From positions 4,898,001 through 4,962,000 of the forward strand of contig OY769938.1 of assembly GCA_963669295.1 (NCBI GenBank): DNA of 64,000 nt, written 5' to 3'. Origin of the DNA: G963669295 sp963669295 (GTDB taxonomy: Bacteria > Bacteroidota > Bacteroidia > Flavobacteriales_D > CALLUQ01). Position numbers and translations under genes: made by a program. Positions within the stretch are counted from its first letter, which is position 1. Each line of letters starts with the position of its first letter. Below the pieces are notes generated by a model. The model made no database searches, was not told where the DNA came from, and saw nothing but the letters and a program-made list of their open reading frames with translations. Below are positions 17,154-26,156 of the stretch, one piece after another.

Positions 17154-18407
17154 ATGGCACTAACTGGTTTTTACATTATCGTTTTGTTGCTTACGCTTTA
17201 CCACCTTTGGAATGGCTATTACTTTGTGCGTTTTTTTATACAACGAACAGAAAAAAAGCAATGGTTCGTTCCGGTGTTAAAAGGATGGGGCATTTCGTTA
17301 ATACTGCCTCCGCCATTTTTTCCGCGCCTTGTATTTGGGCAAGAAGCGCAATATCACCGCATCATGCAACTGCCTTATCAAGCGCCCATGTACAGCCATT
17401 TGTTTGGTGGAGAAATACCACCTGTTGTGGAAAAGCATATGCCTGAAGAAGATGATTGCACTCCGTATTTTTTAAAGATGGCGGGCAAGCCAAGATTTTC
17501 AGAGCACTACTTCAGGCTTATAGGTCCCAATGAACCTATTGGTAAAAACGGATTGGACTTTGTGTTGCATACCGAGTGCAATGCCCTTACTCGTAAAGAA
17601 ATTGATGCCACGGTAACTGCCGAATTGATGGAAGGCGTTTTTTCACATCAATGTGCAGTAGACCGTACCGCCTTATTGGCTCGAACACTATATCGCAAAG
17701 ATTGGAAGCGTTTGATGCGCTTTTTCAGTATCTCACAAATGATGTCGCTTCAAATTATTCGAACCCATGAAGGGCATTATCAACACATTAAAGAGGCAAA
17801 GAAATTATTTGCACTGCTAGCAACCAACTACGAAGGCTCTCCGGTTGAATTGCAACAAGCCATGATGGAAATGGCCGGAGGCACGCTTTCGTTGTCTAAC
17901 ATGGTGATGGTTATGCTGGAATTTTTGTCGGTTGAAGCTCACATGGAACGCTTGAGAAAAGCAGTACGAAACAACGATGAAGCTACCATTAGGGCCTATG
18001 TGTATGAATTGATACGTTTGGGCAACCGCTCGAACATGCCGGCGAGGAAGATCAATGGCATTGCCGTGTTTTTTGATGCTGGAGCGATGGATGCAAGTGC
18101 CACTTTTAACCCCGATCGGTGGTTAGAACAAGGCGAAATAGTGCCTCCCCAATTTTGGAATGGCTCCATCGATCAATATCCGGGAATGTTAAAAACCATG
18201 ACCTACTTAACAGATTTGGCCATCGATTTGGCTCGAAATTATAGCGTGTTTCGACACGGACAGCAACAGTTCGAACCCAAAGATTACGCTTTTTTGGGGT
18301 ATAGAAGGAATACTCCTGTATATACCATCGAACTGAATATCAATAACGTTAACGCAAGAACTAGGCGAAAAGACACACTTCCGCTTCAAGTAAAACAATC
18401 CGCTTAA
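17154..18407 (+). CDS. Membrane-anchored protein with cytochrome-P450-like features but no haem cysteine
   Basis: 417 residues. A single N-terminal hydrophobic helix (FYIIVLLLTLYHLW) is followed by a soluble domain. The C-terminal half resembles a P450 in several places: a helix with AGGTLSLSNMVMVM like the I-helix, HMERLRKAV after it, an ExxR motif (E285-L-I-R288), then a loop and FNPDRW. The expected FxxGxxxCxG haem loop would fall at F334-W-N-G ... Y342-P-G344, where tyrosine replaces cysteine and there is one extra residue. I infer a degenerate or repurposed P450-fold protein; a false resemblance is possible. The gene is followed by a strong terminator and lies upstream of the toxin locus. 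Confidence 0.35.
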   Translation: MALTGFYIIVLLLTLYHLWNGYYFVRFFIQRTEKKQWFVPVLKGWGISLILPPPFFPRLVFGQEAQYHRIMQLPYQAPMYSHLFGGEIPPVVEKHMPEEDDCTPYFLKMAGKPRFSEHYFRLIGPNEPIGKNGLDFVLHTECNALTRKEIDATVTAELMEGVFSHQCAVDRTALLARTLYRKDWKRLMRFFSISQMMSLQIIRTHEGHYQHIKEAKKLFALLATNYEGSPVELQQAMMEMAGGTLSLSNMVMVMLEFLSVEAHMERLRKAVRNNDEATIRAYVYELIRLGNRSNMPARKINGIAVFFDAGAMDASATFNPDRWLEQGEIVPPQFWNGSIDQYPGMLKTMTYLTDLAIDLARNYSVFRHGQQQFEPKDYAFLGYRRNTPVYTIELNINNVNARTRRKDTLPLQVKQSA

Positions 18408-18430
18408 AATTTGTGTTTATGTTTGCGAGT

Positions 18431-18465
18431 AAAGGAAGAAGCAAAGCGCTTCTTCCTTTTTTTTT
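18431..18465 (+). terminator. Rho-independent terminator after the P450-like gene
   Basis: AAAGGAAGAAGC (18431-18442) pairs with GCTTCTTCCTTT (18448-18459) across a 5-nt loop, then a long T run. It isolates the toxin operon from upstream transcription. Confidence 0.88.
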
Positions 18466-18604
18466 GTGCATAGCCTGTGAAAATGAGGTGGAAATTTACT
18501 GGTTAAACTATTGATAGGCAGTTAATTGAATAATGGAATGATGTAAAAATGGTATAAAAAACAACGCTATTCTGTCCTTTTTTGCTGTTGTTAAGAATAA
18601 TACT

Positions 18605-18623
18605 TTATTGCCTTAGGCAATAA
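18605..18623 (+). promoter_or_regulatory. Inverted repeat (possible operator) upstream of the toxin operon
   Basis: TTATTGCC-TTA-GGCAATAA is a perfect 8-bp dyad with a 3-nt centre, 55 bp before the ATG of the DUF4157 gene. It has no T tract and does not look like a terminator. No TAnnTTTG box was found nearby. Confidence 0.4.
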
Positions 18624-18678
18624 GCCTTTAGCTCTATTTCATCATGTTTCTTACTCGTTAAGCTCGCTTACTATCGGT

Positions 18679-21600
18679 ATGGCAACAACCGCCAAAACTT
18701 CTAAAGATGATCAGCAAGATACTTCGCGTCATATTGATGCGGCAGAAAAAGCGAGTGGTCTTGAAGTGGGTGCGCCCAACGATAAATACGAGCAAGAAGC
18801 CGATGCTGTAGCCGATCGGGTGGTAAATTCATCTTCCTCACTTGCTCCTCCAGCATCTCCATTACAAATGATGCCTGATGCTGCACCGGCATTTCAACTG
18901 ATGCCTGCTGCAGCACCTCCTGTGCAGTTGGTACCCGAAGTGCAATTGGAAGAAGAGGAGGAAACCAGCGAGGTAATGCCTAAACTTCAGCGCAAAGCAG
19001 TAAGTGGTGCTTCGGGCGAAGGAGATGAAGCACCGCTGCAACAAAAAACTGATGCACCATCGTTGCAACGCAAATGTGCTGCTTGCGAGCAAGAAGAAAA
19101 GCTACAACCTAAACGCCTGCCTACTACCAGCAGTGGTAAAGTACAGCGCAAATGTGCAAAGTGCGAGCAGGAAAAAATGGTACAGCGCCATGGAGGAGGT
19201 ACTACTCATGCCTCCAAAGGCCTGGAAAGTAAGATCAATGCTGCTGATGGCCAGGGGCAGCCATTGCCCAAAAACACAGCACAAGAAATGGGCAGTAAAA
19301 TAGGGGCAGACTTTAGCCAGGTACGTATCCATACTGGAGGAAATGCCGAAGCCATGAACAAAGAGTTGGGGGCAAAGGCATTTACCCATGGCAACAACAT
19401 CTTCTTTAACAGTGGTAACTACAACCCTTCATCTGCTTCGGGCAAACACTTGTTGGCACACGAGCTTACCCACACCGTACAACAAGGCAGCGCTGTTAAA
19501 ACCAAGGTGCAGCGGAAAACGCTAGACGATATCAACAAAGAAATTGATGCATTGATCGATAAAATTAATGTGGAAAAAGACGACAAGAAGCGAAGAGAGA
19601 TGATTGAGCAGCTGCGAGATATTGTATGGGATGAATACGGCCCGGCAGCAGCGAAAAAGATCATGGCAAAAATAAATGATCCGAAAATTACGGTATCGGT
19701 GCAGTTGGCAGAGATGAAAAAACTGCTGACCAAGGGAATAGGGAAGGTCAATGCAGCAAAAGGGCTTGATCCGAAAGAAAAGCAAGTGAAAAAGGATGCC
19801 ATGCAAGCGTACCTGGACAAGGAAGATATCTTGCAGAAACTGGTGAAATACTTTGTGATTCACGACAATTATGAGGAACTGAAAGCCATTTTAAATGATT
19901 ATGCTTCTACCGAGCCTGCAGAGCAAGACTTTTTAGACGACCTCGTATGGGAAACCAGGCAGGTGCAAAACAACAACTTTGAAGCCATTTTGGCATCGAT
20001 GCAAAGCTCTGGCAAGGCATTTAGAATCAACTTGCCGGATGAGGATGATATGGGGCCTGAAGGAGACATCGGCAAGCCGGAATCGGGTACAGAAGGCGAA
20101 GAAGAAGGTGAAGGAGGAAAAGAAGGAGAAGGTAAAGAAGGGGAGGAAGGAGAAGGCAAAGGCACCGGAGGAAAAGGAAAGGGCAATGCACCTCCCAAGC
20201 CCGATTGGTTCAAGGTGCTTTATACCGCAGTAAAAGAACTCATTGCGAGAGAACTGGCCGCCAACCCTACCGATAAAACCCTGCCTGATAGCATTACAGC
20301 ATTTTATGTGCCTAAAAAAGATGGCAGTGCCATTTGGAAATTCTTCATCCATGTACACACCCTGGTAGATGGTGAAAAGCAAAAAGCACGTGGCCATGTA
20401 AAACCCAAAGAGAGTGATACTGCTGCCGATGTGCTGAAAGCCATACGGAAGAAAGTACCCGCCCTGCGCGCACGGCTCACCGAAAAAGCAAAGCAAAAAG
20501 CCACGCAAGCAGAAGAAGCCTATAAAGCACCCAAATGGGCAAAAAGGCTCAAGGCCAAGGTGCAAAAAAAGATCGACAAAATTAGAAAGCGAGAGCCCGA
20601 TGCTACCGACCTGCCCGACAGCTTAATTTTAATTGAAGCAGAACAATACGACTTAGAGGTTAACGAGGCTGAAAAAGAATACCTCTTCCAGGCCTGGCGC
20701 AAAAAAGGGGAGGGTAAAAACATTCAATGGCAGGGAGGTACACTATCGTACCCGCTCTCTACCAAAACCAATGCCGACAAGGTAGTAGAACTGTTGCGCA
20801 AAATGATTGGCAGCCTTGGAAAAGGCAAAGAAGCAGTAGGCGAAGTGCCCTTAATCGATCCTGAAGCTACTGTTACCGATAAAAACATCCGTCCGCCTTA
20901 CCCGTCGCACATTACTCCGGTGAATTTAAGGCAAGACCTCATTACTGTAGTAAAAGGAGAAAACACCTTTAGGATGTCGGTCGACTTTTCGGCCTACCAC
21001 TATGGCAGTCTTGGCTTGCTTTCTGGCGCTTCGGCCGCTTCGCAAACCAGTTATGCCTGGGAAATGTACGATGTAAGTGCGCGAAACCCAACAGAAGAAG
21101 AACTGGGAATGCCCATTAAAGGAGAATTGGGATGGAGCCCCAAATCGGCCTGGCTCATGGGTAAATACAAGAACGGTAAAGACATCAGGGCAGCTGGCTT
21201 GCGCAAGGTAGGCAGTACACAATACGAATTTTCGTCTGATGTAGAGTTAGAGTTTCCCGATTACGAAGGCGACTTTATTATTTACTGTTGGGCCACCGAA
21301 AAGGCCAAGCCGGAAAAGAATTTTTACCGGGCATCCAGCGAATCTACCATTGCTGTACGTACCACCAAGGCCTCGCGATTGGCCATTGGTAGCGTAAGAG
21401 AAACACCCAATAAGATTGCGGAGCTGGAAGCGCGCATTGCCGACCTGGAAGCTAAGGGAGACAAGAAACGAGCAGACGAGCTGAGGAAGGTGATAGAAGC
21501 ATTAAAGGCCAATGAAAAAACAACAGTAGGAGCCTCTACCGCCAAAAGCATTAAAGATACTGATGATGCGCTTGACAAGCTGAAGGAATTGCAGAAATTC

Positions 21601-24342
21601 CTCAAGAAGAATCCTGCAAAGAACGATGCAGGCAATAAAGACATGGACCCTATCGCTGTTCGTCTGCACCGGTTAGGATTGCTCGACATGTGGATATTGA
21701 TCGAAAACTCGGGCATGTCGTTCAGCGAAATGAGAAAGCGCTTGCAGCAGCAGAAAAAGCAACTCAAGGCACTGCAAGGAAGAATTGGCGAATTCAAAGA
21801 CGACATTAAAGGCACGCAATACAAGCCAGTGGCTACACTGGTGTCGGAAGTAACGGGCGAAACCTATCAGTTGATACTTATGTTGGGAGAAGAGCCCGAC
21901 TCTACCGACGAAGAATTGCAGTACACCCTCATTGATGTTTCCTCCAAACAAACTCAAAACCAATACGATGGCGATTCGGTAGCAACAGGAGTAACCGATG
22001 CCGATACACCAGCCGAACGCAGTGCAAAGATGGAAGCGGCTCGTAAGCAAGCCATCATCAATGCTTTTCAAGACTTTGCTTCATCGAACGATTATGGCGA
22101 TGGCCACATTGCCTTTAGGGTGCCAGGGTTTGCTCCGTTAGAACGCACCTGGGAAGTAAAGAGTAGGGAAGGGCCTTTAGAAACGGTAATGCGTTGGTTA
22201 GGATATTTGGCAGCGGCAGCAGGCATTGCAGCGTTGGTATTAGGTACGGTAGCCACTGGTGGTGCATTGGGTGCAGCAGCGGCAGGACTTGGTATTTTTG
22301 GTGCGGTAGCTGGGGCAGGACTGGCGGCTTATAACATCCATAAAAGGGCTCGGGCACATAAGTTGGAGTTTGATGCCGAGCTGGTGCTCGACCTGGTAGG
22401 CATTGTTGGTGGTGTAGTGGCAGGCATTGGCGCTGCGGCACGGGTAACAGCTGCTACAGTAAGGAATGCCCAATCCATGGCGCGGTGGGTGCAAGCCATC
22501 GATCGGTTAGACGATGTGATACAGATATACGGCATGTTCGAATTTGGCTCGTCGGTAATTCTTACTGGAGTGAAGGTACAGCAAGACATTGCCCGCATTC
22601 AAAACGACCCTGAACTTACCGACGAGCAAAAAAGGGTGATGATTACCCAGGTGGTACAGCAAGCCATTCAAACCGGTGGTATGATGATGTTTGCCGGAGC
22701 TGCCATGGCTAAAAACGGATTGCCACGCATGCGCACCAAGGTACAAACGGCCCCTTACAAATCGTTTGAAGAGCAAGGTTGGTTAAAAGATGGGGCATGG
22801 ACGGCAGAAGCACCACCCATACTACGCGATGCTCAAACGTTGGCCGATGCCAATGGTACGGCACTGCCCAAGCCTACGGCAGATGCTCCATCAACCACTA
22901 AGCCACCAACAGCAGAGCCGCCTACACCAGCACCAGATGCATCAACAACACCCAAACCGCCAGTGGCAGAGCCTCCAAAACCACCCGTGGCAGAACCGCC
23001 TGCACCAGCACCAGATACTCCTACAACGCCTAAACCACCTGTGGCGGAAGACCCACACGCACCCAAGCCTGCCGACGATGGCCCACGACCCAAGCCAACA
23101 GAAGAAACGCCACCGGTAACTACCCCTAAGCCTACTACACCTGCAGCTCCGAAAAAATCACCGGTGCCGGGAGTAGAAAAACCCACTGCACGGCAAAAAA
23201 GATTTGAGCGGCAAATTCAAGATGCTCAAAGGCGCTCTATGGAAACCGATGGCAAGCCACCCATTTCCGACACAGAAGCTGCCAATCTTAGGGCCTACAA
23301 TACCGCCAATAGGCATGGAGGTCTAAGTATTGATGATGTATTAAAGAGGTTTGCCGATGGGAAAAAACTTACACCAGAAGGGCGTTTTTACCATCCACAC
23401 AATAAATGGCAGCGTGACCTTATAAAGGCTGTTGATAAGCATACTGGTAAACCACCACTCAACATTACCAATGAAGAAGCGGCCATCATTAAAAATTACA
23501 TCGATCTCAAGCCTGGAGGCACCCGTAAGCTCAAAGATGTGTTGAAAGACATTCGGGCAGGCAAAGAATTAACACCCGAAGGCCGTTTCCGTGACCCCAA
23601 CGCAGGAAAAGGAAAAGGATTACCGAAGGTGAGGCCCCACCAGGCTGGTGGAGGAAAAGAAATTATTCCTGATGCAGCAGATACCGCGAGGTTGCGTGCT
23701 GCCAAGCAAGCCTACGAACGCAGGCTGCAAGAAACCCGCGATGCCATCAAAGAGAAAAGTGCAAGCGACGCGGACTACAAAAAGAAAAAAGAAGCATCGT
23801 TTCAACGGCGCCACGACGAAGCAAAAAGCAAAGCCAGCTTTGAGTTTTCGTATGACAAACGGCATAGTGATGTAGATCAAACTACGGCCAGTTACCTCGA
23901 TAAACGCGAAGCAGCATTTAGAGACTTTAGGGAGGCTGAACGGCAGGCACACTCAGCCGGCTACGACAGGGGAGAAGTGAGTAGATTGAAGGGCGATGCA
24001 CTGGAGGAAGAGCTGGGTAGTGCAGGGTTTGGCACTGTGGGTAGCACCTCCGATCGCATTAAAGGCAACTTTCCCAATGAGGATGGTACTCCTGGTGGAG
24101 AAGCATTTGAAACAGCACCCGACCTCAACATCGGCCCTAAGAAAATAGCAGAAGTAAAAGCGGGGAGAATATCAAAAAGCGACGAAATAGAGCGTCAAAT
24201 TTTAAAATACGCTCAACTTAAAAACGATGGTTATGAGGTGACCTATTTCTTATACGATGGCGCAGCACCAAGCATGTTGAGCTTGATGAAAGCACACGGC
24301 ATTAATTACATCGACCTGTCGAAAATTCCATTATCCCCTTAG
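18679..24342 (+). CDS. DUF4157 polymorphic toxin with C-terminal PD-(D/E)xK nuclease-like domain
   Basis: 1,887 residues. The N-terminus has LEVGAPNDKYEQEADAVADRVV, typical of DUF4157 proteins. Short PLQ/QRK repeats and two CxxC pairs (C133/C136, C159/C162) follow. The DUF4157 domain carries a zinc-protease HELTH (H261-H265). A Glu/Gly-rich stretch is at about 461-503. A hydrophobic Ala/Gly-rich segment (1176-1218) could cross a membrane. A Pro-rich linker (about 1395-1500) and two copies of a ~52-residue module ending TPEGRF precede the C-terminus. There, E1776-E1778, PD at 1814-1815, nine residues later E1825-V-K1827, then Q1840xxxY1844, match a PD-(D/E)xK nuclease core. DUF4157 proteins are often cargo of eCIS particles. 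No signal peptide is present. The nuclease call is from motifs only. Confidence 0.85.
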   Translation: MATTAKTSKDDQQDTSRHIDAAEKASGLEVGAPNDKYEQEADAVADRVVNSSSSLAPPASPLQMMPDAAPAFQLMPAAAPPVQLVPEVQLEEEEETSEVMPKLQRKAVSGASGEGDEAPLQQKTDAPSLQRKCAACEQEEKLQPKRLPTTSSGKVQRKCAKCEQEKMVQRHGGGTTHASKGLESKINAADGQGQPLPKNTAQEMGSKIGADFSQVRIHTGGNAEAMNKELGAKAFTHGNNIFFNSGNYNPSSASGKHLLAHELTHTVQQGSAVKTKVQRKTLDDINKEIDALIDKINVEKDDKKRREMIEQLRDIVWDEYGPAAAKKIMAKINDPKITVSVQLAEMKKLLTKGIGKVNAAKGLDPKEKQVKKDAMQAYLDKEDILQKLVKYFVIHDNYEELKAILNDYASTEPAEQDFLDDLVWETRQVQNNNFEAILASMQSSGKAFRINLPDEDDMGPEGDIGKPESGTEGEEEGEGGKEGEGKEGEEGEGKGTGGKGKGNAPPKPDWFKVLYTAVKELIARELAANPTDKTLPDSITAFYVPKKDGSAIWKFFIHVHTLVDGEKQKARGHVKPKESDTAADVLKAIRKKVPALRARLTEKAKQKATQAEEAYKAPKWAKRLKAKVQKKIDKIRKREPDATDLPDSLILIEAEQYDLEVNEAEKEYLFQAWRKKGEGKNIQWQGGTLSYPLSTKTNADKVVELLRKMIGSLGKGKEAVGEVPLIDPEATVTDKNIRPPYPSHITPVNLRQDLITVVKGENTFRMSVDFSAYHYGSLGLLSGASAASQTSYAWEMYDVSARNPTEEELGMPIKGELGWSPKSAWLMGKYKNGKDIRAAGLRKVGSTQYEFSSDVELEFPDYEGDFIIYCWATEKAKPEKNFYRASSESTIAVRTTKASRLAIGSVRETPNKIAELEARIADLEAKGDKKRADELRKVIEALKANEKTTVGASTAKSIKDTDDALDKLKELQKFLKKNPAKNDAGNKDMDPIAVRLHRLGLLDMWILIENSGMSFSEMRKRLQQQKKQLKALQGRIGEFKDDIKGTQYKPVATLVSEVTGETYQLILMLGEEPDSTDEELQYTLIDVSSKQTQNQYDGDSVATGVTDADTPAERSAKMEAARKQAIINAFQDFASSNDYGDGHIAFRVPGFAPLERTWEVKSREGPLETVMRWLGYLAAAAGIAALVLGTVATGGALGAAAAGLGIFGAVAGAGLAAYNIHKRARAHKLEFDAELVLDLVGIVGGVVAGIGAAARVTAATVRNAQSMARWVQAIDRLDDVIQIYGMFEFGSSVILTGVKVQQDIARIQNDPELTDEQKRVMITQVVQQAIQTGGMMMFAGAAMAKNGLPRMRTKVQTAPYKSFEEQGWLKDGAWTAEAPPILRDAQTLADANGTALPKPTADAPSTTKPPTAEPPTPAPDASTTPKPPVAEPPKPPVAEPPAPAPDTPTTPKPPVAEDPHAPKPADDGPRPKPTEETPPVTTPKPTTPAAPKKSPVPGVEKPTARQKRFERQIQDAQRRSMETDGKPPISDTEAANLRAYNTANRHGGLSIDDVLKRFADGKKLTPEGRFYHPHNKWQRDLIKAVDKHTGKPPLNITNEEAAIIKNYIDLKPGGTRKLKDVLKDIRAGKELTPEGRFRDPNAGKGKGLPKVRPHQAGGGKEIIPDAADTARLRAAKQAYERRLQETRDAIKEKSASDADYKKKKEASFQRRHDEAKSKASFEFSYDKRHSDVDQTTASYLDKREAAFRDFREAERQAHSAGYDRGEVSRLKGDALEEELGSAGFGTVGSTSDRIKGNFPNEDGTPGGEAFETAPDLNIGPKKIAEVKAGRISKSDEIERQILKYAQLKNDGYEVTYFLYDGAAPSMLSLMKAHGINYIDLSKIPLSP

Positions 24343-24359
24343 TTTATTAATTTTACAGC

Positions 24360-25526
24360 ATGACCAACTCTTCTACATACACTGCTGCTTTTGAAGCATT
24401 GATGCGCAACAAAGCCGATTACATGGCCGAGTGGGATCAATTCATCATGGGGCAGGGCATGGCACCCGAGCAGCGGTTTGAGCGTGAGGCGGTAGATGCT
24501 GTTGAAGCCTATTTAGTAAGTGCTGCCCAACAAGAGGTGCAATTGCAACGCACTACAGAAGAGTGGTACTACATGGGATTGGCGTATGTAGGCGAGTGCA
24601 TTGCCTTTTACACCGAAGGCGCATGGGCATTGGGTGCCGAAGGAACACCCGTGATTACCAATATGAAAAGCAATACGGACGAACAGGTATACCTCACAGA
24701 AATATTACGCCCTACCTTTGAAGAAAAGCAAACCGGCCATTGGCAAAAGCAAATAGGCTTGTGGAAAATTCATGCCGGCCATACTTTACCACGGGCAACA
24801 TTCAACCCCAATGCCCCCGAAGCAGAACAGCAAGCAGAAACAAAAAAAGCCCAACAAGCGTTGGTAGATGCTGTAAGCAGTGGCAATGTAGAAGTAATAA
24901 AGCTCTTGTTAAACCACAACCTGCCCCTGTATTTTAAAGACGAGCAAGGACTGAACCTGTTAGAAATTGCCGTTATGGGCAACCAGCTGGAGGCTGCATG
25001 GGTATTGCTTGATCATGGGTTTGAGCTGCAAGAAGAACAAGCCACCGCCCGCATGCTCATCAAAGCCATTGAATACCAAAACACCACCCTCGTAAAACTG
25101 CTGCTCGATGCTGGTGCGTTGCCAGATATGCCCTGGCTGGAAGCCATGCAAATGCCCCTTGCTAAAGCAGTAGAGCTGAACGATGAAGCCATGGTAACGC
25201 TGCTGCTGGCACACGATGCCGATGCCAATATATTGAATGAATTAGGCTTGTCGCCCATTGCATTGGCGTCGGAAAACCACAACCGAAAAATGGTAGAACA
25301 ACTGCTGGAGGCAGGTGCCAACATTAATGCCGAACATGTAGATGGCAGCACCCCGCTTGTACGTGCGGTATACATTGGTAACCCCGATGCAGTGGCTCAC
25401 CTTTTATCCCTTGGTGCCGATAGTGCTATAGGTACCATGCAGGGGAAAACAGCCCTCGAAATTGCGCAAAACAATGCCTACGAGCATCAAGCCATTCAAG
25501 AAAAAATTATTGCTTTACTTCAGTAA
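24360..25526 (+). CDS. Ankyrin-repeat protein, probable immunity protein of the toxin
   Basis: 388 residues. An N-terminal helical domain of about 150 residues (FEREAVDAVEAYLVSAAQQE, WYYMGLAYVGECIAFYTEG) has no family I know. The rest is about seven ankyrin repeats, for example GNVEVIKLLLNHNLPL, NTTLVKLLLDAGALPD, NDEAMVTLLLAHDADA and NRKMVEQLLEAGANI. It is cytosolic, with no signal peptide. It starts 17 bp after the toxin stop on the same strand, the usual place for immunity genes, and ankyrin proteins are known immunity partners in polymorphic toxin loci. The immunity role is inferred from position and fold. Confidence 0.7.
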   Translation: MTNSSTYTAAFEALMRNKADYMAEWDQFIMGQGMAPEQRFEREAVDAVEAYLVSAAQQEVQLQRTTEEWYYMGLAYVGECIAFYTEGAWALGAEGTPVITNMKSNTDEQVYLTEILRPTFEEKQTGHWQKQIGLWKIHAGHTLPRATFNPNAPEAEQQAETKKAQQALVDAVSSGNVEVIKLLLNHNLPLYFKDEQGLNLLEIAVMGNQLEAAWVLLDHGFELQEEQATARMLIKAIEYQNTTLVKLLLDAGALPDMPWLEAMQMPLAKAVELNDEAMVTLLLAHDADANILNELGLSPIALASENHNRKMVEQLLEAGANINAEHVDGSTPLVRAVYIGNPDAVAHLLSLGADSAIGTMQGKTALEIAQNNAYEHQAIQEKIIALLQ

Positions 25527-25528
25527 CC

Positions 25529-25792
25529 ATGAGTAGCTACAAAGAAATCTTCATGCATTGCTCCATGTTAAAATCAGATGGAGATATCGGACACTTTATC
25601 CTCAAAGGAAAACAACCCGACATTGTGGCCAATGTAGCGGGCTTCGACTTTGAAGAAGAAGACGGTAAAGTCATCTTGCAACGGTGCGAGCATACCCAAT
25701 CCTTTCCCAACGACCTGCCTTTTAATGCACAAGAACGTTATGCGTTGTACATGAAAGACATTAAACAGGTAGACATTTTTGAAGCAAAATAG
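25529..25792 (+). CDS. Small hypothetical protein, third gene of the toxin operon
   Basis: 87 residues, acidic, with no signal or membrane segment (MSSYKEIFMHCSMLKSDG ... ANVAGFDFEEEDGKVILQR). It begins 2 bp after the stop of the ankyrin gene, so it is almost certainly cotranslated. No family is recognised. It could be a second immunity factor or an adaptor for loading the toxin; neither can be shown from sequence. Confidence 0.6.
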   Translation: MSSYKEIFMHCSMLKSDGDIGHFILKGKQPDIVANVAGFDFEEEDGKVILQRCEHTQSFPNDLPFNAQERYALYMKDIKQVDIFEAK

Positions 25793-26156
25793 CGTTAATT
25801 TTTGACGGGTTTTTCGTCGTGTTTTGCGACAACTCTATTCCAGCATCTTATTCATGCAGCCTTTTTTAGTGAAAAACAGCTTTTTCGTATTCAGTGTCTT
25901 GAAAACAAATAGCTTGCAGCCATTTTCTCGAGAAGAGTTGTCAAAAAAAAGTGCTGTATTTTGGCGGGTAAATGAGCGACAACGCTAAAATTTTTTTAGC
26001 CTTTTGATGCATCTTTTTCCATTTCTTGTAGTAACTTATGCGTAACGAACTGACAAATTTCACGTCATAGCCCCTTATGTTCGTTTGTAATTCATTTTAA
26101 ATGTTGATGCATGCATTGCAACATTAACAATGTTATTAATCATTAATACTACTCAC
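25793..26156 (+). other. Intergenic region with several dyads
   Basis: This 364-bp A/T-rich stretch has no credible gene. It holds a hairpin GCTAAAA-TTT-TTTTAGC at 25984-26000, possibly a weak terminator for the toxin operon. Near its right end are the self-complementary ATGCATGCAT (26107-26116) and two adjacent dyads, AACATT-AAC-AATGTT (26120-26134) and ATTAAT-C-ATTAAT (26135-26147). These lie just before the next gene and may be an operator. Confidence 0.4.

Noticed and set aside
18679..24342. T9SS cargo status for the DUF4157 protein
   Set aside because: There is no signal peptide and no C-terminal sorting domain. The C-terminus is a nuclease-like domain.
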